Shown here: piece by piece, positions 23,901-32,051 of the stretch
Numbering within the stretch: the first letter of the stretch is position 1
How the letters are laid out: the number at the start of each line of letters is the position of its first letter
Assembly: GCA_938005675.1 (NCBI GenBank)
Contig: CALKXH010000012.1
Span: forward strand, 1-48,943
Reading direction: 5' to 3'
Length of the DNA stretch: 48,943 nt
Source of the DNA: an uncultured Anaerolineae bacterium
GTDB lineage: Bacteria > Chloroflexota > Anaerolineae > Aggregatilineales > UBA2796
Notes under the pieces: model-generated
Seen by the model: only the letters and a program-made list of their open reading frames with translations
Told to the model about the DNA's origin: nothing
The model's database searches: none
Position numbers and translations under genes: made by a program

Positions 23901-24839
23901 ATGGCGCGCTCAACTTCAGAGACCAGCTTGGCTGAGGTGTTGAGTCAATCGATTCTCTCTGTCTTGGGCGCGCCGCCCGATCCTGCCCCGCTCGCGCCTC
24001 AAGTGCTGGGCGTGCTGGAGCGCGATCACTACCGCCGTGAGCATATCAAGTATCAGGTCAGCCCGAACCAGTGGGGCTACGCCTATCTGCTGATCCCAAA
24101 GGGCGTCAGCCTGCCCTGCCCGACGATCATCTGCCATCACAGCAGCGGCAACTTCGCCGCCGGCAAGGAGGAGATGGTCGATGAGACGCGCCCGTCTATC
24201 GGCGTGGAGTTGGCGCGACTGGGCTACGTGGTCATGGCGCCGGATGCCTTCGGCTATGGCGAGCGGCGCTCGCCCAACAGCAGCGGCGCCGCTTACGATG
24301 CCGCTTATACCCTCCAGTATCACACGATCTTGCTGCTGCGCGGCGAGACCATGCTGCGCCACCTGATCTCGGATATCAGCCGCGCCGTGGACTATCTGCT
24401 CACCCGCCCCGAAGTCGACGGCGCGCGGCTGGGTTTCATCGGGCAGAGCTACGGCGCGCGCATGGCGCTGTGGGCAGCCGCCTTTGAGCCGCGCCTGATC
24501 GCCACCGTCGCGCATGGCAGCCTGATGAGCTACCGCGAGACCGTGCGGCAAGGCAGTTGGTTTCAAATCGAGTTCGTCGTGCCGCGCCTGATGCAAGTCG
24601 CCGATCTGCATCACGTCCTCTCGCTGGTGGCGCCGCGTCCGTTCCTGCTCTCGACCATCGAGGGCGATGCACACAGCAGCGATGCCGCCGAAATCTATCA
24701 GCGCGCCCTAGCCGCCTACCAAAGGCTCGGCGTGCCGCAACGTCTGGCGCACTACAGCTATCCGCATGGCAACGGCTTTGAGCCTGCTATGCGCTACAAA
24801 GCCTATACATGGCTGAACAGCTGGCTTAAACCGTACTGA
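23901..24839 (+). CDS. Alpha/beta hydrolase, dienelactone-hydrolase/acetyl-xylan-esterase-like
   Basis: A 312-residue cytosolic hydrolase: TIICHHSSGNFAAGKEE near the oxyanion strand, YVVMAPDAFGYGERRSP, the nucleophile elbow GFIGQSYGARMALWAA with Ser, and the C-terminal SYPHGNGFEPAMR with the likely histidine. The acid is probably in TIEGDAHSSDAAE, but the pattern is irregular. The long insertion before the elbow is typical of the large abhydrolases acting on acylated sugars or xenobiotic esters. The ribosome site is GGAAAG eight bases before the ATG, since AGGAG is too close. It is followed after 31 bases by an MFS transporter. Confidence 0.82.
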   Translation: MARSTSETSLAEVLSQSILSVLGAPPDPAPLAPQVLGVLERDHYRREHIKYQVSPNQWGYAYLLIPKGVSLPCPTIICHHSSGNFAAGKEEMVDETRPSIGVELARLGYVVMAPDAFGYGERRSPNSSGAAYDAAYTLQYHTILLLRGETMLRHLISDISRAVDYLLTRPEVDGARLGFIGQSYGARMALWAAAFEPRLIATVAHGSLMSYRETVRQGSWFQIEFVVPRLMQVADLHHVLSLVAPRPFLLSTIEGDAHSSDAAEIYQRALAAYQRLGVPQRLAHYSYPHGNGFEPAMRYKAYTWLNSWLKPY

Positions 24840-24870
24840 TACTTCAAAAAAGCGAGACAACCGAACGACC

Positions 24871-26238
24871 ATGACAGCGACCACGGCTATCGCGCCGCGC
24901 TACACGCATTTGCGCCGCAATTTTCCCCTTTTCGTGCTGGATTACTTCGCTTTTGGCGTCGGCTTTGGTATGGTCGGCACCAGCAGCGCCTTCATCCCCG
25001 ACTTCGTCAGCCAGCTGACCAGCGATCAGAGCCTGATCGGTTTGACGACGGGCGCTTACTACTTCTTTTGGCTGGTGCCGCAGCTCTTCCTCGCGCAAAT
25101 CGTCAATCGGCGGGCGTGGCGCAAGCCGTTCCTGTTGCCGGCGCCCTTCGTGCGCCTGAGCATGATCGCCATCGCCATCCTGCTGGTGACGGTTGACCCG
25201 CGCAACACGCAGTTCATGCTGATCGCTTTCCTGCTGGGCTACTGGGCGTTCGCCATCGGCGACTCAATCGTGACGCTGGGCTGGGGCGATATGCTGGGCA
25301 GCTCGATGCCCAATAAGCTGCGCGGCACGCTCTTTGGCATCGGACAGTTCACGGTCGCGCTGGGCGCCTTCGGCATGAGCCAATTCGCGCGCTGGGCAAT
25401 TGGCGCTTCGGGCTTGGCGTTTCCGCTGAACTACGGCTTGGTCTTCGGCGTGGCGGGCGGATTTTTCGTGGTGGGCGGCATCAGCTTGGCGTTGCTGCGC
25501 GAAGAGCAGCCGACGCCCGTCTCGCAGAAAAGTCCGAGTGTGCGCGAGTACGGGGCGTTTCTGGGCAACGTGCTGCGCACCGATCGCGAGTTCAGGCACT
25601 TTGTGCGTACGCGCCTGCTCTTCGATCTGGCGGCGATGAGCGCGCCCTTCTACACCATCTTTGCGACGGGCAACTTGGGCATCCCCAGCGCCGTGCTGAT
25701 CGCCGATACGATCATCCTGATTCAGGTCAGCAACGCGCTGGGCGCATTGATCATGGGCATCCTGAGCCGACGATCCGGCAGCAAAGCCGTCTTGTTGGTG
25801 GCGGGCGGCGCGCTGGTGCTAGAGGGCGTCTTTGCGCTGCTCAGCTACTTAGGCGGCGGGCAAGCCGCCCTGTATGTGACCTTCTTCCTGATGGGCTTGG
25901 TGGGCGGCACGATCATCCCCAGCTACTTCGATTGGATGATCACGCACGCGCCGCCGCACGCCCGCCCGATCTACATCGGGCTGACCAACACGATCAGCGC
26001 AGCAAGCAACCTCGCGCCGCTGCTGGGCGGAATCTTGCTTCAGATCACCGCCCGACCCGCCATCAGCCACCTCGAGGCGCTCCTGCCCGATTTTCTGCCC
26101 GTCCCAAGCGTGATGGTGCGCCTGTATCCGGTCGTCTTCACGGCAACAGTGATTTTGGCGAGCTTGGGCTGGCTCTCGGCGCTACGCCTCTCCGAGCCAC
26201 GCAAGCGCGACTCTAGCCCAACAGCAGGGCAAAGCTGA
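24871..26238 (+). CDS. Major facilitator superfamily transporter
   Basis: A 455-residue inner-membrane protein with about twelve hydrophobic helices: FVLDYFAFGVGFGMVGTS (TM1), GLTTGAYYFFWLVPQLF (TM2) followed by a short basic loop N-R-R-A-W-R-K-P as in the MFS motif A region, then a central cytoplasmic loop around residue 215 and a second set of six helices. The proton- or sugar-linked specificity motifs are not distinct enough for a substrate. No ribosome site is obvious before the ATG. Its 3' end overlaps the convergent TauE-like gene by 26 bases. It may share a transcript with the upstream hydrolase. Confidence 0.9.
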   Translation: MTATTAIAPRYTHLRRNFPLFVLDYFAFGVGFGMVGTSSAFIPDFVSQLTSDQSLIGLTTGAYYFFWLVPQLFLAQIVNRRAWRKPFLLPAPFVRLSMIAIAILLVTVDPRNTQFMLIAFLLGYWAFAIGDSIVTLGWGDMLGSSMPNKLRGTLFGIGQFTVALGAFGMSQFARWAIGASGLAFPLNYGLVFGVAGGFFVVGGISLALLREEQPTPVSQKSPSVREYGAFLGNVLRTDREFRHFVRTRLLFDLAAMSAPFYTIFATGNLGIPSAVLIADTIILIQVSNALGALIMGILSRRSGSKAVLLVAGGALVLEGVFALLSYLGGGQAALYVTFFLMGLVGGTIIPSYFDWMITHAPPHARPIYIGLTNTISAASNLAPLLGGILLQITARPAISHLEALLPDFLPVPSVMVRLYPVVFTATVILASLGWLSALRLSEPRKRDSSPTAGQS

Positions 26239-26944
26239 TGTAGATCAGCAGCACCAACATCGAGAGTTCAAAAAGGCGCGGACTCAGCCGTTTGACCAGC
26301 CAGTAGCCCACACCCACGCCCAGCGGCACCAGCAGCAGCACCCAAATCAGGCTCAGGAAAGTCTGCGGCTCTAGCGCGCCGATGGAGAGGAAGAGCGGTA
26401 CTTTCAGCACATTCAGCACCCCGAAGAAGACTGTGACAGTCCCCATGAAGGCGCGCGGCGAGACTTTCTGCAGCAGCATGTACGCCGTGAAAGCCGGCGC
26501 GCCCACGTTCGCCACCGCCGAGCCGAGTCCGGCGATGAAGCCCGCCAACCAAGCGTGCCAATCGCGCGGCGTGTAGGTCAAATTCTTCAGCGCGTCGCTG
26601 CCCAGCTTGTAGACGACCGTCAGCAGGCAGAATAAGCCGAGCAGCCGTTTGAGGGTCTCGTTGGGCAAGTCGCGCAGCAGCGCCACGCCGATGAACGTGC
26701 TGATCAGCGCTGACGGCAGCAAGATGCGCAGATAGCGCCAGTCCCAGTCGCGCCAGTAGGCGCGCAGCGCCATAGCATCGCCGGCTAGCAGCATCGGCAA
26801 GGTGATGCCGACCGCCTGCTGCACGGGCATGACTTGGCTGAGCAACGGCGCGATCAGCGCGCCCAGCACCGGACCGCCGAGCCCGCCCTTCGAGAGCCCG
26901 ATCAAAAAACTGATCAGCGCGATCAGCAAGCTATCCGTCGGCAT
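26213..26944 (-). CDS. TauE/SafE-family anion exporter
   Basis: A 243-residue membrane protein with about eight helices and the family pattern: ISFLIGLSKGGLGGPVLGALIAPLL in the first repeat and AGFIAGLGSAVANVGAPAFTAYML in the second, the two inverted glycine-rich repeats of TauE/SafE (PF01925) proteins. The family exports sulfite, sulfoacetate or other organosulfur anions. Substrate here is not known. AAAGGAC sits before the ATG. It starts 20 bases after the last SGNH gene, so it is probably the fifth gene of that operon. Its presence beside an FGE-like gene is suggestive of sulfur chemistry, but no sulfatase is seen. Confidence 0.9.
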   Translation of the reverse strand: MPTDSLLIALISFLIGLSKGGLGGPVLGALIAPLLSQVMPVQQAVGITLPMLLAGDAMALRAYWRDWDWRYLRILLPSALISTFIGVALLRDLPNETLKRLLGLFCLLTVVYKLGSDALKNLTYTPRDWHAWLAGFIAGLGSAVANVGAPAFTAYMLLQKVSPRAFMGTVTVFFGVLNVLKVPLFLSIGALEPQTFLSLIWVLLLVPLGVGVGYWLVKRLSPRLFELSMLVLLIYISFALLLG

Positions 26945-26963
26945 GGCGAAGTCCTTTCAAGCG

Positions 26964-27950
26964 CTAGGGAGGGGGCAACAGTCCATGCTCTTCGATGTAA
27001 GCGATCAACGCCTCGGCGAACAGACGGTTGCCCTGAGCGGTCAGGTGTAGGTCGGCGCGCTTGTAGACGGCTTGCCCGCCCTCATGCGCTGCGCGGAGCG
27101 TCTCAGTCGGATCGACGCAGTGATAGCCGCGCTCAGCGCAATGGACGAGCAGGTCATGATGCAGCCTGCGTGCTGCTTCATGAGACGAATCGGCAGCTTG
27201 AGCGTCTTCGATCTCATCGATGTACGGCACCAAGGCAATGATCACCCTCGCACTGTATTCAGCAGCCAAAGCGATGCCCGCATCGTAGTCGCTCAACACG
27301 CTTGCCATATTGCCCTCGCAAGGCAGCTCAGAGTCGCTCACAGGGGGGGTAGGCGGCGCTTGGAGCGGAGCATTGGCGCGCTGGCGCAGCCAATTGCCAA
27401 CTATGCGCGCTAACGCCGAATACTGCCCAACCCCACTGCCTATGCCGCCGCGCGGCGCTTCAGGTGGCGTCTGGCTTGGCGCTTGGGCAAGCTGGGCACG
27501 TCGAGCAAGACGGCAATTGTCTTCTGCATCGTTGTAATACCACTGCCAGACGATCAAGCGCGGCTGCAGATTGGGCAAAAGGCGTTGCAGTGTCTCTAGC
27601 TGTACAGCTGAGCCGCTGCCGAGCGAGGCAGCGCTGAGCGCCCGCCAACCGCGAGCATTCAGCTGAGCCGCCCAACATTCTTCAGAGTCCATCCAGCAAA
27701 AGGCGAATGAGTCGCCAACGATCAGGACATCCAACGTAGCGGTTTGGGCGGCTGCTGCATCCACCCTGAAATTCAGCAAGGTGAGCCGCTCTTCAGACCA
27801 CGGCACGATGCGCACGCCAACGATGCCTGCGCGCATTGCCTCAGGCAGAGCTGCCCAAAACACGCGCACGCCCACCTCAAAGAGCAAGATGAGGCAGATG
27901 AGCGCGGCGATCAGCCACCTGACCATGCGCAGGCTACAACTTTTGAGCAT
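26964..27950 (-). CDS. Membrane-anchored SGNH/GDSL hydrolase-like protein, copy 1
   Basis: A 328-residue protein with an N-terminal signal-anchor (WLIAALICLILLFEVGVRVF) and an extracytoplasmic SGNH domain. Block I is LIVGDSFAFCW (nucleophile Ser at about 81), block II SLGSGSA, block III VWQWYYNDAED (Asn at about 140) and block V ADLHLTAQGNRLFAEAL (Asp and His near the C-terminus). The triad is complete. Two cysteines, in FCW and ECW, are shared with the two upstream paralogs and may form a disulfide. A proline-rich insertion lies mid-protein. I use the ATG at 27950; a TTG two codons upstream overlaps the previous stop. Probably a carbohydrate esterase or acyltransferase of the envelope. Confidence 0.78.
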   Translation of the reverse strand: MLKSCSLRMVRWLIAALICLILLFEVGVRVFWAALPEAMRAGIVGVRIVPWSEERLTLLNFRVDAAAAQTATLDVLIVGDSFAFCWMDSEECWAAQLNARGWRALSAASLGSGSAVQLETLQRLLPNLQPRLIVWQWYYNDAEDNCRLARRAQLAQAPSQTPPEAPRGGIGSGVGQYSALARIVGNWLRQRANAPLQAPPTPPVSDSELPCEGNMASVLSDYDAGIALAAEYSARVIIALVPYIDEIEDAQAADSSHEAARRLHHDLLVHCAERGYHCVDPTETLRAAHEGGQAVYKRADLHLTAQGNRLFAEALIAYIEEHGLLPPP

Positions 27951-27952
27951 AC

Positions 27953-29125
27953 TCAATTGCGCTTGGGCAACAGATTTTCGCGTTCAAGGTACTCTGCCAC
28001 CAACTGGGCAAGGATGCGATTGCCGCTAGCATCGAGGTGCGAGTCGAAGCTGTAGAAGACTGTCTCGCCACCCTCGACGGCGGCGCGCAGGGCGGGCAGG
28101 GCGTCGAGGTAGCGGTAGCCGTTCGCCTCAAGGTACGCCATGATGGTGCGCCGTCCCTCGCCGATGGAGTCGATGTACTCGGCGCCGAGCGTCTCGCTGA
28201 GCGCCGCGCTGTACGCCTCTTCTTTGGTCGGCAGCAGCACGATCAGCAGCTCAGCGCCCACTTCTTCCTGCAAAAGGCGGCGCGCCTGATCGAAAAGCTC
28301 CAATGTGCGCGCTAAGCCGTAACGGTTAGCCGACCAAGCCAGCGAGTCGGCGTGCGGATACTCAGTCGTGCGCACCAACAAAGGACGCCCTCTCACGAAC
28401 ACGGTCTGATAGTGCTGATAGGGCGTCAGGCGCGTTGGTGGGGTCAGGGAGACGTAGATCAGGTGCGCCAAGGCGGAGAACTGCCCCAAGCCGACGGGCT
28501 CAAGGTCGGGGTTGAGGGGCGGCGGGGTCTCCAGCGGCTCAGTCTTGCCTTGCAGCAAGTCAAGGTCGTAGACGTCTTTGAGATCGTTGGGAAACCACGT
28601 CCAGATGACGAGGCGCGGCTTAGTGGGCGGCGCGATCTGTGCCATCAGCGCGAATTGCCCGGCTGTGCCTGTGCCCGGCACAGCCGCATTGAACCAATTG
28701 CCGCCGCGCTCTGCCAACTGGGTGACCCAGCAATCGCGGTACGCCGTCCAGCAGAAAGCGAACGAGTCGCCGAAGACCATCGCATCGAGCGGATAGCGCG
28801 TCGGCGCGCTGCGAAAGCCGACTTCATGCCCCTCCCAGACGCTGATCGTATCGACTTGGAAGCGCGCGTCGCTCCAACGCACGGGATAGTCGCGCAAGCC
28901 AACGGGCAAGCGCACCTGAACGGTTCGATCTAGGATGAAGGGGAAGGCGGGGACGATGCGCTCCTCCGACCAAGGCACGCGTCGCACGCCCTGCAGCTGC
29001 GCCTGAACGCCGGGCGGCAAGGCTTCAAAGCCGACTCGCAGTGCAATTTCGATCAGCAGCCACGCCAACAACACGCCGAACAGCATCAGCGCGAGGCGAC
29101 GGAACACTCTAGGGGCTTGTCTCAT
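27953..29125 (-). CDS. Membrane-anchored SGNH/GDSL hydrolase-like protein, copy 2
   Basis: A 390-residue paralog of the flanking genes with an N-terminal anchor (LMLFGVLLAWLLIEIALRV). The SGNH blocks are intact: VFGDSFAFCW (Ser at about 121), NAAVPGTGTAGQ, VIWTWFPNDLKD (Asn at about 180) and FDSHLDASGNRILAQL (Asp and His). It carries the extra segment RFQVDTISVWEGHEVGFRSAPTRYPLD before block I, which it shares with copy 3 but not copy 1. That domain recalls the plug-in before the catalytic core in AlgJ/AlgX-like acetyltransferases. The ATG at 29125 has GAGG close upstream; a TTG at 29134 overlaps the preceding stop. Likely extracytoplasmic. Confidence 0.78.
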   Translation of the reverse strand: MRQAPRVFRRLALMLFGVLLAWLLIEIALRVGFEALPPGVQAQLQGVRRVPWSEERIVPAFPFILDRTVQVRLPVGLRDYPVRWSDARFQVDTISVWEGHEVGFRSAPTRYPLDAMVFGDSFAFCWTAYRDCWVTQLAERGGNWFNAAVPGTGTAGQFALMAQIAPPTKPRLVIWTWFPNDLKDVYDLDLLQGKTEPLETPPPLNPDLEPVGLGQFSALAHLIYVSLTPPTRLTPYQHYQTVFVRGRPLLVRTTEYPHADSLAWSANRYGLARTLELFDQARRLLQEEVGAELLIVLLPTKEEAYSAALSETLGAEYIDSIGEGRRTIMAYLEANGYRYLDALPALRAAVEGGETVFYSFDSHLDASGNRILAQLVAEYLERENLLPKRN

Positions 29126-29130
29126 GAGCC

Positions 29131-30372
29131 TCAACGCGGGGGCAACAAGTTTTCGCGCTCAAGGTAATCGGCGATCAGCTGTACCAAGACGCGGTTGCCG
29201 CTTGGATCGAGGTACTCATTGCGATCATAGTAAACTGACTCACCGCCCTCTACAGCAGCTTTTAGGGCGGGCAGCGCATCAATGTAGCGATGCCCGTGCG
29301 CCGCTAGATACTCGGCCAGGGCGCGCCGCCCAGTGCCGATTGCTTCGACATAGTCTTCGCCTAACAGTTCGCTCAGCTCTTTGCTGAAGACCTCTTCTTT
29401 AGCTGGAATTAGCACGATCAGCAGCTCGGCACCAACTGTATCGCGCAGGAATTGGCGCGCCTGATCGAACAGATCGCAAGCCTGATACAGCCCATAACGG
29501 TTCGCTGCCCACTCCAGCGAAGCAAAGTGCGGTCGCTCGGAAGCACGAATGCGCAAGATGCGATTGTTGACCTGCACGTCTTGGTAGTTCGGGTCTCGAT
29601 TCAAACCCAAGAGGGTGCTGAGCAACCGCACCGAAACGAACATCGCTTGCGCGCCTTCCGCCCTTGGGCTTGGGCTGACTATGGGGACATTGTAGTGAAA
29701 CGGCTGCACATTGGTACGCATAATAGCATGGCGGTAGGTGTCCCTGAAGTCATCGGCGTACCACGCCCAGATGACGAGACGCGGCTTGGTGGGTGGCACG
29801 ATCTGCTCAATCAAGCCATATTGTCCGGACGTCCCTGTGCCGGGCACAGCCGCATTAAACCAGCTGCCATAGCGGGCAGCCAGCTGCGTCACCCAGCAAT
29901 CCTCGTACTCCGTCCAACAGAAGGTGAAGTTATCGCCAAAGGTCATCACATCTAGCGGATACTGAATGGGCGTGGTGCGAAAGCCCGCTATGTGACCTTC
30001 CCAGACCCTGACCGTGTCAACGCGAAAATGCGAATCGCCCCAAAGCACAAGGTGATCTTTTAGATCAGGGAATAGTCGGAATTGTGTTATTTGATCGACG
30101 TTATACGGAATGGCATTGAAGGGATAGCCGTAAACCGCGCCCGGAAAGCCGCTGTACATAGTGGGCGAACTCAACCACGGCACCAGCCTAACACTTTGGA
30201 GCTCGGACTGAATGTAAGCGGGAAAGAGGCTGAACAAAGCGCGTGACAGCACCTCAAAGACAAAAAAGATGACGAAAGCAAGCGCTAGTCCTCTATAAAA
30301 CAGGCGCTCCGAGCGCGTCAGAACAGCCGCTGATTGCGCTTTGACAGCGCTATCTTGTGTGATGGTTGCCAA
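29131..30372 (-). CDS. SGNH-fold paralog, copy 3, with all catalytic residues replaced
   Basis: A 413-residue paralog of copies 1 and 2 with an N-terminal anchor (ALAFVIFFVFEVLSRALFSLF). It aligns along its length with copy 2, but block I reads TFGDNFTFCW (Asn148 for the nucleophile Ser), block III reads WAWYADDFRD (Asp207 for Asn), and the C-terminal D-S-H-L-D reads N-E-Y-L-D (Asn for Asp, Tyr for His). The frame and fold-forming residues are intact, so it looks like a pseudoenzyme under selection, not a decaying gene. The TTG start at 30370-30372 is chosen because AGGAGG, overlapping the stop of the previous gene, lies seven bases upstream. The gene is a little AT-richer than its neighbours. 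Confidence 0.78.
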   Translation of the reverse strand: MATITQDSAVKAQSAAVLTRSERLFYRGLALAFVIFFVFEVLSRALFSLFPAYIQSELQSVRLVPWLSSPTMYSGFPGAVYGYPFNAIPYNVDQITQFRLFPDLKDHLVLWGDSHFRVDTVRVWEGHIAGFRTTPIQYPLDVMTFGDNFTFCWTEYEDCWVTQLAARYGSWFNAAVPGTGTSGQYGLIEQIVPPTKPRLVIWAWYADDFRDTYRHAIMRTNVQPFHYNVPIVSPSPRAEGAQAMFVSVRLLSTLLGLNRDPNYQDVQVNNRILRIRASERPHFASLEWAANRYGLYQACDLFDQARQFLRDTVGAELLIVLIPAKEEVFSKELSELLGEDYVEAIGTGRRALAEYLAAHGHRYIDALPALKAAVEGGESVYYDRNEYLDPSGNRVLVQLIADYLERENLLPPR

Positions 30373-30383
30373 GGTTGATCCTC

Positions 30384-31169
30384 CTAGTCATCTTTTGCAC
30401 AACGGAAGCCCAGCCGCCAATCGCGTTCATCAGGGGCAAGGCGGAAGCGCATCACCGCGCTGGTGCCGTAGTCCACATAGCTGAGCCAGCCGCCCCGAAA
30501 GACGCGCGGCGCGCTGGTGTTGTTGGGGTCTTCGCGCCCGTCGTCGGCGCGGTAGGGGTAAGGCATATACAAGCTGCTGACCCATTCCCACAAGTTGCCG
30601 CTCATGTCCTGCGCGCCCACCCACGAGGCGCCCTTCGGGAAGCTGCCCACTGGCGAAGGCTCTAGCTGGCGCTGATCGTAGTTCAGGCGGTCGGGAATCA
30701 ACACGTTGCCCCACGGGTAGATCAGGCTGTCCGGTCCGCGCGCGGCGTATTCCCATTCCGCCTCTGTGGGCAGGCGACCGCCGCGCGCCGCGCAGAAATC
30801 GCGCGCCTCGAACCAAGTCAAGTTGCCGCGCGGCATGTTCGCGCCGCTGTAGGCGCCCTCAGAGCCATATTGGGCGTTGGTGACCTCGAAACGGTCGAGC
30901 CAGAAGGGGCGCTCGATGCAGATTTGGGTCACAGGGCGCTCATCGCGCCGTCCGTGTTCCATGCCCATTTTGAAGCAGCCCGCTGGCACGCGCACCATCT
31001 CGTAGCCATCGAAAACTTCGATCACGGGACGCCAATCGGCGTTGCGTTTGATCGACTCTGAGGCTTGCGATGTTGCAGCGGGTTGTGCCGCCGACGTTCC
31101 GCAGGCGCACACGAGTAAGCTCAGCAAAACTGCTGCAGCCCAAGACGGGTAAAAAGTCGTTTTGCACAT
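30384..31169 (-). CDS. Formylglycine-generating-enzyme-like (SUMF1/FGE-sulfatase domain) lipoprotein
   Basis: A 261-residue exported protein. The signal peptide MCKTTFYPSWAAAVLLSLLVCAC ends in a lipobox-like V-C-A-C with Cys23. The domain begins about residue 55: MVRVPAGCFKMGME, then FWLDRFEVTNAQY, NLTWFEARDFCAARGGRLPTEAEWEYAARG, YPWGN, PVGSFPKGASWVGAQDMSGNLWEWVSS, RVFRGGWLSYVD and LGFRCAKDD. These are the classical FGE/SUMF1-fold signatures. True FGEs are cytosolic or ER copper enzymes with paired active-site cysteines, which are not clear here, so this extracytoplasmic version may be a binding or scaffold protein. It is the first gene of the SGNH operon, and its promoter leaves almost no leader. 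Confidence 0.85.
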   Translation of the reverse strand: MCKTTFYPSWAAAVLLSLLVCACGTSAAQPAATSQASESIKRNADWRPVIEVFDGYEMVRVPAGCFKMGMEHGRRDERPVTQICIERPFWLDRFEVTNAQYGSEGAYSGANMPRGNLTWFEARDFCAARGGRLPTEAEWEYAARGPDSLIYPWGNVLIPDRLNYDQRQLEPSPVGSFPKGASWVGAQDMSGNLWEWVSSLYMPYPYRADDGREDPNNTSAPRVFRGGWLSYVDYGTSAVMRFRLAPDERDWRLGFRCAKDD

Positions 31170-31177
31170 GGCGCGCT

Positions 31178-31208
31178 ATTATAACGCCCTGCGTGAATTT
31201 TTCGTCAA
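31178..31208 (-). promoter_or_regulatory. Promoter of the FGE/SGNH operon, apparently giving leaderless mRNA
   Basis: On the minus strand TTGACG (31208-31203), a 19-base spacer and TATAAT (31183-31178). The ATG (31169-31167) lies only eight bases after the -10, so the expected start site nearly coincides with the start codon, and no ribosome site is present between them. Confidence 0.55.
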
Positions 31209-31222
31209 GTTCGGGACGATTT

Positions 31223-31252
31223 TTCGCAGGCTGTCCGAATCCGTGTTAAAAT
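31223..31252 (+). promoter_or_regulatory. Promoter of the phosphoesterase/SbcC operon
   Basis: TTCGCA (31223-31228), 18 bases and TAAAAT (31247-31252) on the plus strand, about 53 bases before the ATG at 31305. It is divergent from the FGE operon promoter. Confidence 0.4.
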
Positions 31253-31304
31253 GCTCTCTAAGCAGCAGCTGCACCTAATTTCTTGCTCAGGACGCAAACA
31301 GACC

Positions 31305-32036
31305 ATGCGGATTCTAATTATTTCGGATATTCACGCGAACTTGGCGGCTTTCGAGAGCGTTCTCGCTGATGCTAAGGGAGACTGGGACTATGTGTGGTGT
31401 CTGGGCGATGTCGTCGGCTACGGTCCTGATCCGAACGAGTGCTGCGAGCTGCTCAAGACGCTGCCGCATTTGTGCCTCGCCGGTAACCACGACTGGGCGG
31501 CGCTGGGCAGGCTAGATATCCGCACCTTCAACGCCGACGCTCGCAAGGTCGTCCTATGGACGCAAGAAGCGCTCAAACCTGAGAACATCGCCTACCTAGA
31601 CGCCTTGCCGACCACCTTCGTGCTGGGTCAGTACACTCTAGCGCACGGCAGCCCGCGCGAGCCCGTCTGGGAGTACATCCTCGATCCGATCATCGCCGCG
31701 TTGAACTTCCCCCACTTCGAGACGCCCTATTGCTTCGTCGGGCATACCCACACCCCCGTGATCTACAAGTTGATGTCCGAGCGCGGCGATACCGACGCCC
31801 AAGCGCCCGTCTATCGGCAGCCCGCCCAGCTCAACGGACACCGCCTGATCGTCAATCCGGGCAGCGTTGGGCAGCCGCGCGACTCCAACCCCGACGCGGC
31901 TTACGCCATGCTCGACGTCGAGACCAACGTCCTTGAGTATCGGCGCGTGCCTTATCCCATCCACGTGACTCAAGAGAAAATGCGCCGCGCCGATATGCCC
32001 GAACGCCTGATCGCCCGCCTTGAACATGGCTGGTAG
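31305..32036 (+). CDS. Metallophosphoesterase (calcineurin-like, YfcE/diadenosine-tetraphosphatase type)
   Basis: A 243-residue enzyme with the full two-metal set: SDIHAN at the N-terminus, LGDVVGYGPDPNEC, AGNHDW, the later histidine in AHGSP, and GHTHTP. The start is the ATG at 31305, preceding MRILIISDIHAN; upstream in-frame sequence is not protein-like. The length and the GDVVGYGPDP motif put it with the small phosphodiesterases, not with SbcD/Mre11, which is longer and has a capping domain. Its stop is 15 bases before an SbcC-like gene, so they are cotranscribed, and it might substitute as the phosphoesterase partner. That pairing is inference. Confidence 0.9.
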   Translation: MRILIISDIHANLAAFESVLADAKGDWDYVWCLGDVVGYGPDPNECCELLKTLPHLCLAGNHDWAALGRLDIRTFNADARKVVLWTQEALKPENIAYLDALPTTFVLGQYTLAHGSPREPVWEYILDPIIAALNFPHFETPYCFVGHTHTPVIYKLMSERGDTDAQAPVYRQPAQLNGHRLIVNPGSVGQPRDSNPDAAYAMLDVETNVLEYRRVPYPIHVTQEKMRRADMPERLIARLEHGW

Positions 32037-32051
32037 CCCGCCAGAGGGCTG

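Noticed and set aside
27000..30372. Recent tandem duplication of the three SGNH genes
   Set aside because: The paralogs are clearly diverged in length and sequence, and copy 1 lacks a segment found in the other two, so the duplications are old.
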